A DNA stretch of 64,000 bases from Holophagales bacterium (GTDB lineage Bacteria; Acidobacteriota; Thermoanaerobaculia; Multivoradales; JAGPDF01): contig CP064972.1 in NCBI GenBank assembly GCA_016699405.1, forward strand, positions 124,001 through 188,000. Reading direction: 5' to 3'. The position numbers were made by a program, and so were the translations under genes. This document shows, one piece after another, positions 17,956 through 26,664 of this stretch (position 1 is its first letter; every line of letters begins with the position of its first letter). The notes under the pieces are model-generated. The model saw only the letters and a list, made by a program, of their open reading frames with translations. It was not told the origin of the DNA and made no database searches.

Positions 17956-19155
17956 ATGTCCGACATCGCCCTCGTCAACCGCCTGCCGCGCATTCAACAG
18001 GCCCTCGCCGACGCCGGTCTCGACGGCTGGATCTTCGCCGTCTTCCAACAGAACGACCCCGTCTCGCTCGACCTGCTCGCGCTCGGCGGCCGCAACCTGG
18101 TGACGCGCCGCTGCTACTACCTCGTGCCGCGCCAGGGCGAGCCGCGCAAGCTCGTCCACACCCTCGAGGAGGGGATGCTCGACCATCTGCCGGGGGCGAA
18201 GACGAAATACCTGCGCTGGCAGGAGCATCGCGCCGAGCTGGCGACGCTCGTCGCCGGCTGCAAGCGCCTCGCCGCGCAGTACAGTCCGGGCAACGAGCTG
18301 CCGGCGGTCTCGCGCCTCGACGCCGGCACGGCGGAGCTGCTCGCCGCCTGCGGCATCGAGCTTGTGTCGTCGGCCGATCTGGTCCAGGAGTTCGCCGCCG
18401 TCTGGTCGCCCGAGCAGCTCGAGAGCCACCGGCGCGCCAACACGCGGCTGCACGAGATCGTCAAGGAGGCCTTCGCCCGCGTCGCCTCGGCGCTGCGCGC
18501 CGGACAACCGATCCACGAACGCGACGTCCAGGTCTTCCTCCTCGAATCGTTCGAGCGTTCGGCGATGTGGAGCGAGGGGGACCCGATCGTCGGCGTCAAC
18601 GCGCACGCCGCCGATCCGCACTACGAAACGCTCGCCGAGGGCTCGTCGCCGATCGTCCGCGGCGACTTCCTGCTCATCGACCTGTGGGCCAAGGAGAAGA
18701 CGCCCGAGGCGATCTACGGCGACATCACCTGGTGCGGCGTCTGCGCCGAGGCGCCCACCGCGCGCCAGCAGGAGATCTGGTCGATCGCCGCAGCAGCGCG
18801 TGACGCCGGCATCGCCCTGGTGCAGGCACGCTACCCGGCGCACGAGATCCGCGGCTTCGAGGTGGACGACGCAACCCGCGCGGTGATCGACCGGGCCGGC
18901 TACGGACAGTACTTCTTCCACCGCACCGGCCACTCGATCGGCACCAAGGACCACGGTCAGGGGGCGAACATGGACAACCTCGAGACGCACGACACGCGTC
19001 GCCTGCTGCCGATGACCGGCTTCTCGATCGAGCCGGGCATCTACCTGCCGGGCGAGTTCGGGGTGCGCACCGAGGTCAACATCGCCCTGACGCCGACGTT
19101 CGCCGAGGTCACCGGCGGCGAGCCGCAGCGCGAGTTGCTCCGGCTGCTCGCCTGA
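17956..19155 (+). CDS. M24-family metallopeptidase (Xaa-Pro peptidase-like)
   Basis: A 399-residue pita-bread-fold protein. An N-terminal creatinase-like domain (about 1-165) is followed by the M24 catalytic domain. All five metal ligands are recognisable: D in LLIDLWAK, D in YGDITW, H in HRTGHSIG, E in SIEPGIYLPG and E in VRTEVNI. It may be an aminopeptidase P-like enzyme; a non-peptidase role cannot be excluded. It is divergent from tag, with the starts only 60 nt apart. Confidence 0.88.
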   Translation: MSDIALVNRLPRIQQALADAGLDGWIFAVFQQNDPVSLDLLALGGRNLVTRRCYYLVPRQGEPRKLVHTLEEGMLDHLPGAKTKYLRWQEHRAELATLVAGCKRLAAQYSPGNELPAVSRLDAGTAELLAACGIELVSSADLVQEFAAVWSPEQLESHRRANTRLHEIVKEAFARVASALRAGQPIHERDVQVFLLESFERSAMWSEGDPIVGVNAHAADPHYETLAEGSSPIVRGDFLLIDLWAKEKTPEAIYGDITWCGVCAEAPTARQQEIWSIAAAARDAGIALVQARYPAHEIRGFEVDDATRAVIDRAGYGQYFFHRTGHSIGTKDHGQGANMDNLETHDTRRLLPMTGFSIEPGIYLPGEFGVRTEVNIALTPTFAEVTGGEPQRELLRLLA

Positions 19156-19187
19156 CCCGCGCGGACCCGGCGGGAAGGAGCCCGACG

Positions 19188-20384
19188 ATGGACGAGCCCG
19201 GCGAACCACGGGTGAACGATCCGGTAGAACCTGCGGGTGCGTCCCCCGCTCCCGAGGCAGCGGGCCCCGGGGAGCCGGCGAGTCTCGACGAGACCCTGCC
19301 GGTCCTCATCTCCTCCAACCCCGCCGACGTGCGCGAGACAGTGCGGAGGACGATTCCGCCCGGAGCCTCGCTCGACGAGACGCTGCCGGTCGTTCCCCTC
19401 GCCGCGGCCCGTCCGGCAACGCCGCCCGGGGGACGCTCGGCCGTCGAGCCTGCCACGGGCGGTGCGCGCGACGCCGCACCGCCCGGCGGCACCTGGCGCG
19501 GCGACGCCCTCGCCGCGAGCCCGCACGGACGGCTGGCCGAGCTGCTCGCCGCACCGGCCGAGGACTTCGACAGCGAGCGCGCCGCCGGGCTCTGCGCTGA
19601 CGTCTGCCGCGAGGCGCTGGGCGACTTCGCGCCGGCGCTCGTCCTCCTGCCCGTCGCCGAACGACGGCGCGCCCAGGCGGTCGCCGCCTTCGCCCTGACG
19701 CTCTTCGACTTCGCCCGCCAACGCGGCGTCGACGGCGAGCGACTGGCGCAGATCAACCGCTGGGAGTACACCCTCGAGGCGGCGCTCTCCGGCGATCGCA
19801 TCGGCCAGCCGGTCTTCCTGCGGATGGGAGAGGAGGAGCAGCGCCGTCCGTTCTCGCGCGATGGGCTCGACGCGCTCTTCGCCGCCGCCCGCCGCCGGGC
19901 GACCTGCGACCGACCGATCCACGCCGCCGAGGCGGAAACCGCCCGCCGCCAGCTTGCCGAAGGGCTCGTGCAGATCCTGCTCGGCGACGGCCAGAGCCCG
20001 GCTTCGCTCGAGTTCGCCTCCGGCCTCCTCGGCCTGCGCGCCCTTCTCGGTCTCGGCGCCGAGCTCGCCGGCGGACGCTGTCCGCTGCCGGTCGACGAGT
20101 TGCCGGCGATCGTCCCGGCTCCCCCTCCGGACCGACTCTCCGCCGCGCTCGACGCCGAGATCCAACGGCTCGAACCGCTCCTGCTGCGCGGCGCCCGCGC
20201 CGTGCGCGAGGTCCCGCTCACCTTCCGCCGGCCGACCGCCTACCTCGTGCTCGCCGCCGAGCGCCTCCTCGCCCGGGCCGGTGCCGTCGGGACGCGCCTG
20301 GTCGCCAAGCCCCCGCGGCTCGGCGCCTTCGAGCGCCTTCGCTTGGTGGCGCGGGCGCGCTGGGGTTCACTCGCCCGCGGCTGA
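19188..20384 (+). CDS. Degenerate squalene/phytoene synthase-like protein
   Basis: A 398-residue protein preceded by AAGGAG. Residues 1-110 are Pro/Gly-rich and contain the octapeptide SLDETLPV twice. From about residue 140 the pattern follows trans-isoprenyl diphosphate synthases of the squalene/phytoene type: LPVAERRRAQAVAAFALTLFDFARQ, INRWEYTLEAALSGDRIGQPV, then GLLGLRALLGLGAELAGGR and CPLPVDELPA (matching the usual NILRD..GRxYLPxDEL region). Both catalytic DxxxD motifs are missing (FDFARQ instead of DDxxDE). It is probably not a normal synthase. The family assignment is by my own pattern matching and is moderate to weak. Confidence 0.5.
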   Translation: MDEPGEPRVNDPVEPAGASPAPEAAGPGEPASLDETLPVLISSNPADVRETVRRTIPPGASLDETLPVVPLAAARPATPPGGRSAVEPATGGARDAAPPGGTWRGDALAASPHGRLAELLAAPAEDFDSERAAGLCADVCREALGDFAPALVLLPVAERRRAQAVAAFALTLFDFARQRGVDGERLAQINRWEYTLEAALSGDRIGQPVFLRMGEEEQRRPFSRDGLDALFAAARRRATCDRPIHAAEAETARRQLAEGLVQILLGDGQSPASLEFASGLLGLRALLGLGAELAGGRCPLPVDELPAIVPAPPPDRLSAALDAEIQRLEPLLLRGARAVREVPLTFRRPTAYLVLAAERLLARAGAVGTRLVAKPPRLGAFERLRLVARARWGSLARG

Positions 20385-20426
20385 GCGCCGCGGAGCTGCG
20401 GCGGCGGTGGGAATCGGGTCGGCGGC

Positions 20427-21347
20427 TCAGAAGGGCGTCGGCGGCGCCGCATCCAGCGGAGCGATGACGGCGAGCTCGGCGGTGTCCGAGAGCGGGTCCG
20501 GCATCTCGTCGCCGTCGCCCACCTCTGTCCAGGCGATGCCGGGGCCGCTCGCACTCCAGAGCCCGATGCCGCCGCGCTTGGCGCGATAGAGCGCCGCGTC
20601 GGCGCAGAGGAACAGGCTGGCGCGCGAATCGCCCGGCTCGGCGAGAGCCCAGCCGAGCGAGACGCCGACGTCGAGCCCGGGGATGTCGAGGCGGGTGCGC
20701 TCGAGCTCGGCGACCACGCGCATCGCCACGCCTGCCGGGTCGTCCTCCGCACCCAGCGGCACGAGCAGCGCGAACTCGTCACCGCCGATGCGCGCGACAC
20801 GCTCGCGCCCCGCGGCCGCCACGCTCAGCGCTTCGGCGAGCCGCTGCAGGACGAGATCGCCGACCGCATGGCCGAACCGGTCGTTGATCGACTTGAAGCG
20901 ATCGACGTCGACCAGGACGAGACCGACACGCGCGTTCGTCTCACGCAACTCGAGGAGCTGGCGGTCGAACACCCGCCGGTTGGCCACCTGGGTCAGGGGA
21001 TCGAGATGCGCGATGCGATCGAGCTCGGCGTTGGCGCGGGCCAGCTCGCGGGTCCGCTGCTCCACCTGCTCGCCAAGCTCGCGGGTCCGCCGCACCACGG
21101 CCGCCTCGCGAAACCGGGGCGCGACGAGCGCGGCGAGCAGCATCGCGAGCAGCGGGGCGAGGGCTGGGGAGGTATCGACGACACCCGAGACCGCAGCGCT
21201 CCAGAGTCCCTGCTCGACCGGGGCGACGGTGGGCGGCTCCCCGCTCCTCCCGCGCACCAGAGCGAGACCGGAGCAAAGGCCCGCGGCGGCACCGACCCCG
21301 GCGACGAAAAGAAGGAGCGCCGACGGCCCGAAACGCCCCAGCCGCAT
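20427..21347 (-). CDS. GGDEF-domain diguanylate cyclase
   Basis: About 306 residues. Two N-terminal hydrophobic segments (LLLFVAGVGAAAGLCSGLALV and APLLAMLLAALVA) are followed by a short coiled coil (RRTRELGEQVEQRTRELARAN) and a GGDEF domain with the intact active site RIGGDEFALL near residue 188 and the typical HLDPLTQVANRRVFD and VDRFKSINDRFGHAVGD. It probably makes cyclic di-GMP at the membrane. An I-site RxxD is not evident. The start is taken at MRLGRFG; the frame extends further upstream to 21464 but without an SD. Confidence 0.88.
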   Translation of the reverse strand: MRLGRFGPSALLLFVAGVGAAAGLCSGLALVRGRSGEPPTVAPVEQGLWSAAVSGVVDTSPALAPLLAMLLAALVAPRFREAAVVRRTRELGEQVEQRTRELARANAELDRIAHLDPLTQVANRRVFDRQLLELRETNARVGLVLVDVDRFKSINDRFGHAVGDLVLQRLAEALSVAAAGRERVARIGGDEFALLVPLGAEDDPAGVAMRVVAELERTRLDIPGLDVGVSLGWALAEPGDSRASLFLCADAALYRAKRGGIGLWSASGPGIAWTEVGDGDEMPDPLSDTAELAVIAPLDAAPPTPF

Positions 21348-21436
21348 CGGCGACAGCCGGCCGCGCGCCTCATTCCCGGCCACCGACCGCGGCACACGGC
21401 CATCTCCCCACGCGCGCGCCGCGGCCTCCCCGGCCT

Positions 21437-21640
21437 TCAAGCCTCTGGTTGCCCCTCGCGGCATCGGCCCCCCGGACGAGCTCGACGGCTTATCCCTGCC
21501 AATTCCGTGAGCGCCAAGCTCAGTTCCTTGGCGAGGGATCCCCCTGCTGCGCCAATCGCCTTGGCGAACGAGGCGAACCAGGGGAGATTCCGCCCGTCTT
21601 GGATATCAGCCCTGCATTCCGGATGCCAAAGCTCGGGCAC
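21437..21640 (-). CDS. Possible small ORF, 67 residues, unknown
   Basis: The 311-nt stretch between the GGDEF gene start and the end of the propeller gene holds only this open frame. It begins with GTG and is 18 nt downstream of the propeller stop. The segment FASFAKAIGAAGGSLAKELSLALTELAGI looks helical and protein-like, but there is no SD and no recognised family. It may be a chance open frame. Confidence 0.2.
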   Translation of the reverse strand: MPELWHPECRADIQDGRNLPWFASFAKAIGAAGGSLAKELSLALTELAGISRRARPGGRCREGQPEA

Positions 21641-21658
21641 CGTCGGGAAGAAACCGGC

Positions 21659-24600
21659 CTACTGGCAGGGGAAGCTCGTAGGGTCGCGGAATGTGGTCGA
21701 CAGGGTGCCGACCGCGTTGCGGTACGACTGAACTCGGCCGTTGACCAGGTCCTCGACGGTCACCGCCCACCCTTGATCCGTCAGGCCACTCGCGAAGACC
21801 CAGAAGTCGTCGCCGAGCTCGGGGACACAAGCATCGAGCACCTTGAGACCGAGCTCGAAGTTCGTCGCGCCGAAGAACGAGAAGAAGACCGAATCGACGT
21901 TCTCCGCTCGCGCGCCGAGGAAGCTCATCACCGCGGCGCTCCCATTCGCCGCTTGCGTCTGCCAGTTGGCGCGCACGCGGAATCGTCCGCCTTGCAGACA
22001 CGAGGTCGTCGCGTTCGGCACGCAGCTCTCGCTCTGCGCCCGCGGCGCGAGCGCACCCACTTCGAGCGGGGCGCTCGCGTCCGCCACCCACTCGACGACG
22101 GGCGCGGCGAGCTCCGCTTCCGTGCTCTCGGCGCCGCCACAGGAGAAGCTCGAAGCGTCGCGGAAGGTCGACGAGAGATCACCGAGCGCGTTGTCGTAGC
22201 GCTGCATCTCACCCGTCGCGGTGTCTCGCACGCGCACCGTCCAGCCCTGGTCGGTTAGCCCGCTGGCGAAGACCCAGAACCGGTTTCCGAGCTCGGGCAC
22301 GCAGGCGTCGAGCACCTTGAGCCCCATCTCGAAATTGGTCGGCGAGAAGAACGAGAAGAATGCCGAGTCGCGGTTCTCGGCCCTCACCCCGCCGAAGCTC
22401 ATCACCTCGCCTGCGCCCCCGCTCCCCGCCGTCCGGTAGTCGACCCGCACCTCGAACCGGCCGTCGCGCAGACAGGCCGTCGTCGCCGACGGCTCGCAGG
22501 GGCCGGTGCCGCGGTCGCGGAGCAGGACCTGGGTGTACTGACTGTAGTTGTCCTGCCCCAGGTTGTGGGCGTCCGATTCGAAGGCGAGATATCGCGCGTC
22601 AGGTGTCAACGCCGGCCTGCGGCTGTCGCCGCTCCCGGCTGCCCCGCCGATGCCCGCGGACTCTCGCGAGGTCACGCTGGTCAGCCGGTCGTGCAAGTAG
22701 ATGTCGGACCAGTCGTTGGCACCGCCCGCGACGAGACCACGCGAGTACGAGGAAAAGGCCACCCAGCGCCCGTCCACGCTGATCGCGGGTAGCTCGCCTC
22801 CACCCTCCGCCTCGGTCCCGTCACTGTTCACCGACACCCTCGTCGTGGCACCCAGGACACGGTCTCGAACGAATACGTCGACGACACCGTTCTGGTCTCC
22901 TGGCACCAGGTTCGAGGCCCAGGATGCGAACGCCACGTACCGACCATCGGCAGACAAGGCCGGAGCGAGGCTGAGCGCATTGCCCTCTCCGCCCAGGCTG
23001 TCGACCGAAACCCGCGTCGTCACTCCGGTCACGCGGTCGTGGACGAAGACGTCGGGCGCTCCGTTGCCGTCACCGGGCACGAGATTCACGGCGCTGGAGA
23101 CGAATGCCACGTATCGGCCGTCGGCAGAAATTGCCGGCGACGCGCTGTCGCCGTATCCCCCGATTCCCGCTGGGCCCACCGACACGAGGGTCGTCAACCC
23201 GGTCTCCCGATCGCGGACCAAAACATCGTCGTGGCCGTTGACGTCTCCGGCGACCAGGTTCGTCGAGTTGGACGTGAAGGCCACGAAGCGGCCGTCGGCG
23301 GACACCCGCGGTTGCCAGCTGGCCCCGTTGCCTTCGGCACCGGAGGCACCCACCGAGAGCTTGGTCGTGGCCCCGCTCCGCCGATCGTGGAGGAAGACAT
23401 CCCAGGACGAATTCGTGTCTGGGGGCACGAGATTCGACGCACGAGAGGAGAAGACAACGAGCTCGCCGTCGGCGGAAAGGTCGACGAACTCGATGTCCGC
23501 GTTCGCTTGACCTCCAGCGCTGTCGACCGAGACGCGCGTGGTCTGCCCGGTCCGCAGATCGGTGACGAAAGCGTCGGCGGCGCGGTTCGTGTCGCCCGGG
23601 ACGAGGTTCGTCGCTCGGGAGACGTAGGCAACGTACCGACCCTCGGCAGATACCGCCGCCAGGCCGCTCGACCCGTCGGTCGCGGTCGCCAACTCTCGAG
23701 CTGGGGCCTTGGGAACGCGCTCGATCGTTCCGAGACGGTTGTCGCGAAGGAAGCTGCCGTCCGGGACGCCGGGGTCACCCGAAATCAGGTTCCTGGACCC
23801 GGTGGTGAACACCACGGCTTGGCCGCCGGCCGAAATTGCGGAAACGTAGCTGTTCTCGTCGCCCCCTTCTCCGGAGTCGGCGACGGACATTCGGGTTGTC
23901 GTCCCGGAAGCGCGATCGTGCAGGAAGACGTCGATGCGACCGTTGACGTCGCCATCGACCAGATTGGTGCTCGCCGAGTTGAACGCCACGAATCGACCAT
24001 CCGGCGAGATCCGAGGCGCCTGGCTGAAATCATTGCCTTCCGCCCCCGAGCTGGAGATCGAGACGCGCGTGGTCACTCCCGTCTGTCGGTCGTGCACGAA
24101 GACGTCGGCCTCGAAATTCGTGTCTTCCGGCGTCGCGGTCGCGGAGGTGAATGCCACGAAGCGGCCTTCTTCCGAAATGTCCGGGTGGACGCTGTAGCCG
24201 AGCTCTTCGACGCCGGGTCCCACGACCCAGATCCTCTCTGTCGTTCCCAGGAGGCGGTCGCGGATGAAGACGCTCGAGCTCAGTTCACGACTTCCAGGCG
24301 CGAGGTTCGTGGCTTTCGAGGCGAAGACCACGTAGCGCCCATCCGCGGAAAGCCGCGGGCTATCGCTGTCGTCGTCGGCCTGACGACCGAAGCTGTCGAC
24401 CGACACCCGCGTCGTCCCTCCCTCCAGCCGGTCAACGACGAAGACGTCGGTGCGTCGGTTGGTGTCGTTGGCCACCAGGTGCGTGGCCCACGAAGAGAAC
24501 GCGATGAACCGTCCATTGGCCGAGATCACTGGATCGCTGATGGGTCCATCCAGCTCCGTTCCCGGTACTCCCACCTCGAGCCTCGTCGTCTGATGCGTCT

Positions 24601-25027
24601 CGCGGTCGTGAACGAACAGGTCGACACGGCCATTCGTATCTCCAACCACCAGGTTCGACGCCTCCGACAGGAAGGCCACGAAACGGCCATCGGCGGAGAT
24701 CGAGGAGCGGTAGCTCCCGTTGTTTCCTTGACCTCCCGTACTGTCGACCGAGACGCGGGTCGTACGGGCCGTCTGGCGGTCGACCACGAAGACATCGGTC
24801 GAGAGGTTCGTATCCCCAACTACGAGATTCGTCGCACCCGAGTCGAAGGCGACGAAACGACCATCGCGGGTCAAGCTGCTCGATCCGACCGAGCCGTCGA
24901 CCTTCTTCTGAAGCCGCGGGTCGGCGCGGGTGACGACCTCGGTCAGGCCCGTCCCTTGGACAGACCCCGCCACTCCCCAGGCAATGACCGCCCACCCCAC
25001 AACCGCCAATCGAATCGTCCACCGCAT
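21659..25027 (-). CDS. Secreted double beta-propeller (PD40-like) protein with tandem C-terminal domain
   Basis: A 1,122-residue protein with a signal peptide (MRWTIRLAVVGWAVIAWGVAGSVQG). Fourteen tandem repeats of about 57 residues follow (about residues 45-850), with consensus SADGRFVAFxSxATNLVxGD then TNxxxDVFVxDRxTGxTTRVSV; they resemble TolB/PD40 WD40-like blades. Each has a possible metal-binding GDxNxxxD. After these come two copies of a roughly 120-residue domain, each with CLxxGRFxVR, VMSFxGxRAEN, FFSFFxxTNFExGLKVLDAC and WVFASGLTDQGW. GAGGAGAG precedes ATG 25027. It is presumably a cell-surface or secreted structural/binding protein; no enzyme motif was seen. Confidence 0.85.
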   Translation of the reverse strand: MRWTIRLAVVGWAVIAWGVAGSVQGTGLTEVVTRADPRLQKKVDGSVGSSSLTRDGRFVAFDSGATNLVVGDTNLSTDVFVVDRQTARTTRVSVDSTGGQGNNGSYRSSISADGRFVAFLSEASNLVVGDTNGRVDLFVHDRETHQTTRLEVGVPGTELDGPISDPVISANGRFIAFSSWATHLVANDTNRRTDVFVVDRLEGGTTRVSVDSFGRQADDDSDSPRLSADGRYVVFASKATNLAPGSRELSSSVFIRDRLLGTTERIWVVGPGVEELGYSVHPDISEEGRFVAFTSATATPEDTNFEADVFVHDRQTGVTTRVSISSSGAEGNDFSQAPRISPDGRFVAFNSASTNLVDGDVNGRIDVFLHDRASGTTTRMSVADSGEGGDENSYVSAISAGGQAVVFTTGSRNLISGDPGVPDGSFLRDNRLGTIERVPKAPARELATATDGSSGLAAVSAEGRYVAYVSRATNLVPGDTNRAADAFVTDLRTGQTTRVSVDSAGGQANADIEFVDLSADGELVVFSSRASNLVPPDTNSSWDVFLHDRRSGATTKLSVGASGAEGNGASWQPRVSADGRFVAFTSNSTNLVAGDVNGHDDVLVRDRETGLTTLVSVGPAGIGGYGDSASPAISADGRYVAFVSSAVNLVPGDGNGAPDVFVHDRVTGVTTRVSVDSLGGEGNALSLAPALSADGRYVAFASWASNLVPGDQNGVVDVFVRDRVLGATTRVSVNSDGTEAEGGGELPAISVDGRWVAFSSYSRGLVAGGANDWSDIYLHDRLTSVTSRESAGIGGAAGSGDSRRPALTPDARYLAFESDAHNLGQDNYSQYTQVLLRDRGTGPCEPSATTACLRDGRFEVRVDYRTAGSGGAGEVMSFGGVRAENRDSAFFSFFSPTNFEMGLKVLDACVPELGNRFWVFASGLTDQGWTVRVRDTATGEMQRYDNALGDLSSTFRDASSFSCGGAESTEAELAAPVVEWVADASAPLEVGALAPRAQSESCVPNATTSCLQGGRFRVRANWQTQAANGSAAVMSFLGARAENVDSVFFSFFGATNFELGLKVLDACVPELGDDFWVFASGLTDQGWAVTVEDLVNGRVQSYRNAVGTLSTTFRDPTSFPCQ

Positions 25028-25248
25028 TCGAGCGCTCTCCTCGTTCCACCCACCGACACGCGAGTCGCGTGACCTCCACCTGGATTCGTCCATGGTAACG
25101 CCCCCGCCTCGTTCTTCGAGTCCCATCCAACGGGTATCGTGGCGCTCATCCTGGACGAACACCCGATTCTCGTCGAGAATAGCTGCTCGTACCTCCATCT
25201 CGTCGTTCCGCCGGCCACCGGCGATAGGAAGTCTCGGGAGACTGCTCC

Positions 25249-25932
25249 ATGCCCCTGCTGCGACCGACAGGAATCTTGTTCGTGCTCGCCGTCCTCTCGG
25301 CGATACCGCACAGAGCGGCGGCCGATCTGCCGTTCGGAAGCAGCTTCGAAGGGGGCCGCCTCTGCGAATGGGCGGACGGGGACGGCGTCTGCTCGACGGA
25401 GGAGGAGATGGCGGCAGGGCTGCTCGGGACCTATCCGGTCTGCGTGCCACCGTCGACGAGTGCGATCCCCGGGGGGTCGATGACCGTGTGCGGCACGACC
25501 ACCTGCTCGACCGGCGCCACGGGGTGCGACGCCACCGCGCACGTCACGTCGGCAACGTTCAGCCTCGCCTCCTCGACCGCCACCTTCGTGGCGACGCTCG
25601 ACGACGACGTCTTCCCGACGCAGGTCACCCTCGGCTCGACCTACAACTGCAACCTGAACGTGACCCAGGGGACCGGCACCGGCGCCTTCGCCTTCACCAC
25701 CGTGCCGGCCTGCTTCGTGCCGCTCCTCGAAGTTGCCACCGTCGACCTCTCGACGATCGACCTCAACGCCACGCTCGCCTTCAGCGGCTGCGCCATCGCG
25801 ACCATCCTGAACAGCTTCGTCGGCACGATCCAGCCCACGGTCCTCGCCCAGGCCGAGCAGCAGATCGGCCCCGTTCTCCAGGACGGCGCTCGCCGCGCCT
25901 GGCTCGGGCGCTGGGTCTGCCCGGGGCCGTGA
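25249..25932 (+). CDS. Secreted protein of unknown function with N-terminal FEGGxxxxW motif
   Basis: A 227-residue protein with a signal peptide (MPLLRPTGILFVLAVLSAIPHRAAA). Directly after it comes FGSSFEGGRLCEWADGDG, then a Thr/Ser-rich beta-like region with several cysteines (CGTTTCSTGATGCDA, STYNCNLNV, PACFVPL, FSGCAIATI) and a helical end. No family is recognised. The motif after the signal resembles the GFESGxxxxW motif found at the C-terminus of the M28 peptidase in this window. It is divergent from the propeller gene. Confidence 0.65.
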   Translation: MPLLRPTGILFVLAVLSAIPHRAAADLPFGSSFEGGRLCEWADGDGVCSTEEEMAAGLLGTYPVCVPPSTSAIPGGSMTVCGTTTCSTGATGCDATAHVTSATFSLASSTATFVATLDDDVFPTQVTLGSTYNCNLNVTQGTGTGAFAFTTVPACFVPLLEVATVDLSTIDLNATLAFSGCAIATILNSFVGTIQPTVLAQAEQQIGPVLQDGARRAWLGRWVCPGP

Positions 25933-25966
25933 GCACCGGCGCCGGAGTCGTGCGGCGGAGACGCCC

Positions 25967-26644
25967 TCAGGGGCGCGGGATGACGTAGAAGAGCACGGCG
26001 AAGTAGTGGAGCACGCTTCCGAGCATCACGAAGAGATGCCAGAGGAAGTGGTGGTAGCGCATGCTCTGCCAGCCGTAGAAGATGAGGCCCAGGGTGTAGG
26101 CGAGGCCGCCGCCGAAAAGGAGCATCACGCCGCCGGGTGCCAGCGCGGCGAGCAGCGGTTTGATGGCGATGACCACGCACCAGCCCATCAGCACGTAGAG
26201 CACCACCGAGAAGATGCGAGCGCGGCCGAGCGCCACGCTCTTGAAGATGACCCCCGCCACCGCCGACGACCACACGATGGCGAAGAGCGTCCAGCCCCAG
26301 GGCCCGCGCAACGTGACCAGCGTCAGTGGCGTGTAGGTGCCGGCGATCAGCAGGTAGATCGCCGAGTGGTCGAGCACGCGCAGCACCCGCTTGGCGCGCA
26401 GGATCGGCACCGAGTGGTAGAGCGTCGAGGCGACGTAGAGCAGGATCAGCGTGGTGCCGAACACCGCCGAGGTGGCGACGTGCCAGACGTTGCCGCGCAG
26501 CGCCGCGCACGCGACGAGGATCACCAGCCCGGCGATGGAGAGGACGATGCCGACGCCGTGGCTTACGCCGTGAGCGATCTCCTCGCCGACGCTGAACTGC
26601 GGCACGCCGCCGACTTCGACGAGCTTGCCGCGCGCCGGGCGCAC
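25967..26644 (-). CDS. Hemolysin III/PAQR-family membrane protein
   Basis: About 225 residues with seven membrane helices. Family motifs are present: EEIAHGVSHGVG at the first helix, YVASTLYHSVP, RVLDHSAIYLLIAGTYTP, and the C-terminal HHFLWHLFVMLGSVLHYFAV with the conserved HxxxH pair. PAQR proteins coordinate zinc and may hydrolyse lipids; the haemolysin name is historical. The start is uncertain: GTG 26644 is adopted because the frame upstream overlaps the preceding gene. It sits 20 nt after the metallo-hydrolase stop, in the same direction. Confidence 0.87.
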   Translation of the reverse strand: MRPARGKLVEVGGVPQFSVGEEIAHGVSHGVGIVLSIAGLVILVACAALRGNVWHVATSAVFGTTLILLYVASTLYHSVPILRAKRVLRVLDHSAIYLLIAGTYTPLTLVTLRGPWGWTLFAIVWSSAVAGVIFKSVALGRARIFSVVLYVLMGWCVVIAIKPLLAALAPGGVMLLFGGGLAYTLGLIFYGWQSMRYHHFLWHLFVMLGSVLHYFAVLFYVIPRP

Positions 26645-26664
26645 TCCGGAAGGCTCGGGCGCGC

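Noticed and set aside
17896..19209. Minus-strand N-terminal extension of Tag
   Set aside because: It is antisense to the well-supported M24 peptidase gene; a GTG with SD at 17895 fits the usual Tag length.
21659..25027. The repeats as evidence of a mobile or phage-related region
   Set aside because: The repeats are degenerate protein repeats; no integrase, transposase or att-like sequence is visible in or near the gene.
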